Assembly (NCBI GenBank): GCA_026770585.1
Contig: MU646405.1
Coordinates: forward strand, 231,066-258,007
Origin: Baffinella frigidus
Lineage: Eukaryota > Cryptophyceae > Cryptomonadales > Baffinellaceae
Reading direction: 5' to 3'
Length of the DNA: 26,942 nucleotides
In this document: one piece after another, positions 26,781 through 26,942 of the stretch
How the letters are laid out: every line of letters begins with the position of its first letter
Numbering within the stretch: position 1 is the stretch's first letter
Position numbers and translations under genes: made by a program
The notes under the pieces: model-generated
Told to the model about the DNA's origin: nothing
What the model saw: only the letters and a program-made list of their open reading frames with translations
The model's database searches: none

Positions 26781-26805
26781 TATATATCGGGGGAGATTGT
26801 GAGGC

Positions 26806-26886
26806 TTAGTCCGCGGTGCCGCCGAAGAGGTCATCGAGGTTGTCGAAGGCGAAGGGCATGAACTTGTACCCGTCTCCGAAGTAGAA
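26806..26886 (-). CDS. terminal exon of an unidentified minus-strand gene
   Basis: Acceptor CGCACAG|TTC at 26887/26886 leads to 26 codons and TAA at 26808-26806. It reads FYFGDGYKFMPFAF, then DNLDDLFGGTAD. The preceding intron carries CCCTAAA and CCCTCTA units on the minus (sense) strand. The GC-rich codon use matches the other exons. I do not recognise the family; the rest of the gene is to the right of the window. Confidence 0.6.
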   Translation of the reverse strand, partial: FYFGDGYKFMPFAFDNLDDLFGGTAD

Positions 26887-26942
26887 CTGTGCGGAGGGCA
26901 GGACGGTCAGAGCAGGGTTTAGGGTAGAGGGTAGAGGGTTGA

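Overview
The window is nuclear DNA of a eukaryote, most likely a microalga or other protist with a complex plastid. One gene here has at least 20 spliceosomal introns. Exons are GC-rich. Introns are filled with degenerate telomere-type repeats (CCCTAAA and variants). Intergenic DNA is packed with short inverted-repeat (MITE-like) elements. A minus-strand gene begins with a signal-peptide-like segment followed by an LAF|CPPSF motif, as expected of a two-step plastid-targeting presequence. TTTAGGG-type repeats, several GC-AG introns and a strong AG|G acceptor rule resemble dinoflagellates. Pelagophytes or haptophytes are not excluded, and the lineage is an inference.

Layout. 1-2742: minus-strand gene, 5' exon 1672-2742 and second exon 409-540, running off the left edge inside a telomere-like intron; OPR-like helical-repeat protein, possibly plastid-targeted. 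3372-4503: fragment of a plus-strand gene with one 72-nt exon present twice. 3983-6440: dense nested MITEs. 5454-6939: minus-strand gene of unknown function ending in an acidic tail. 8185-13260: minus-strand NSE1-like gene (SMC5/6 complex), six exons recovered, introns bloated by MITEs and broken exon copies; its RING exon was not found. 14300-21061: plus-strand FadE-type acyl-CoA dehydrogenase, 21 exons and about 751 codons, complete except for the N terminus. 21062-26680: transposon and repeat desert. 26806-26886: last exon of another minus-strand gene.

The most striking pattern is in the introns. Those of the dehydrogenase, of NSE1 and of the unknown gene contain decayed partial copies of the adjacent exon. 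Copies upstream of an exon (in transcript sense) keep its acceptor and 5' part; copies downstream keep its 3' part and donor. The telomere-like filler is also strand-polarised: CCCTAAA is on the sense strand in four separate genes, on both strands. Together these look like a signature of how introns grow in this genome. No bacterial-type operon, CRISPR array or defence system is present.
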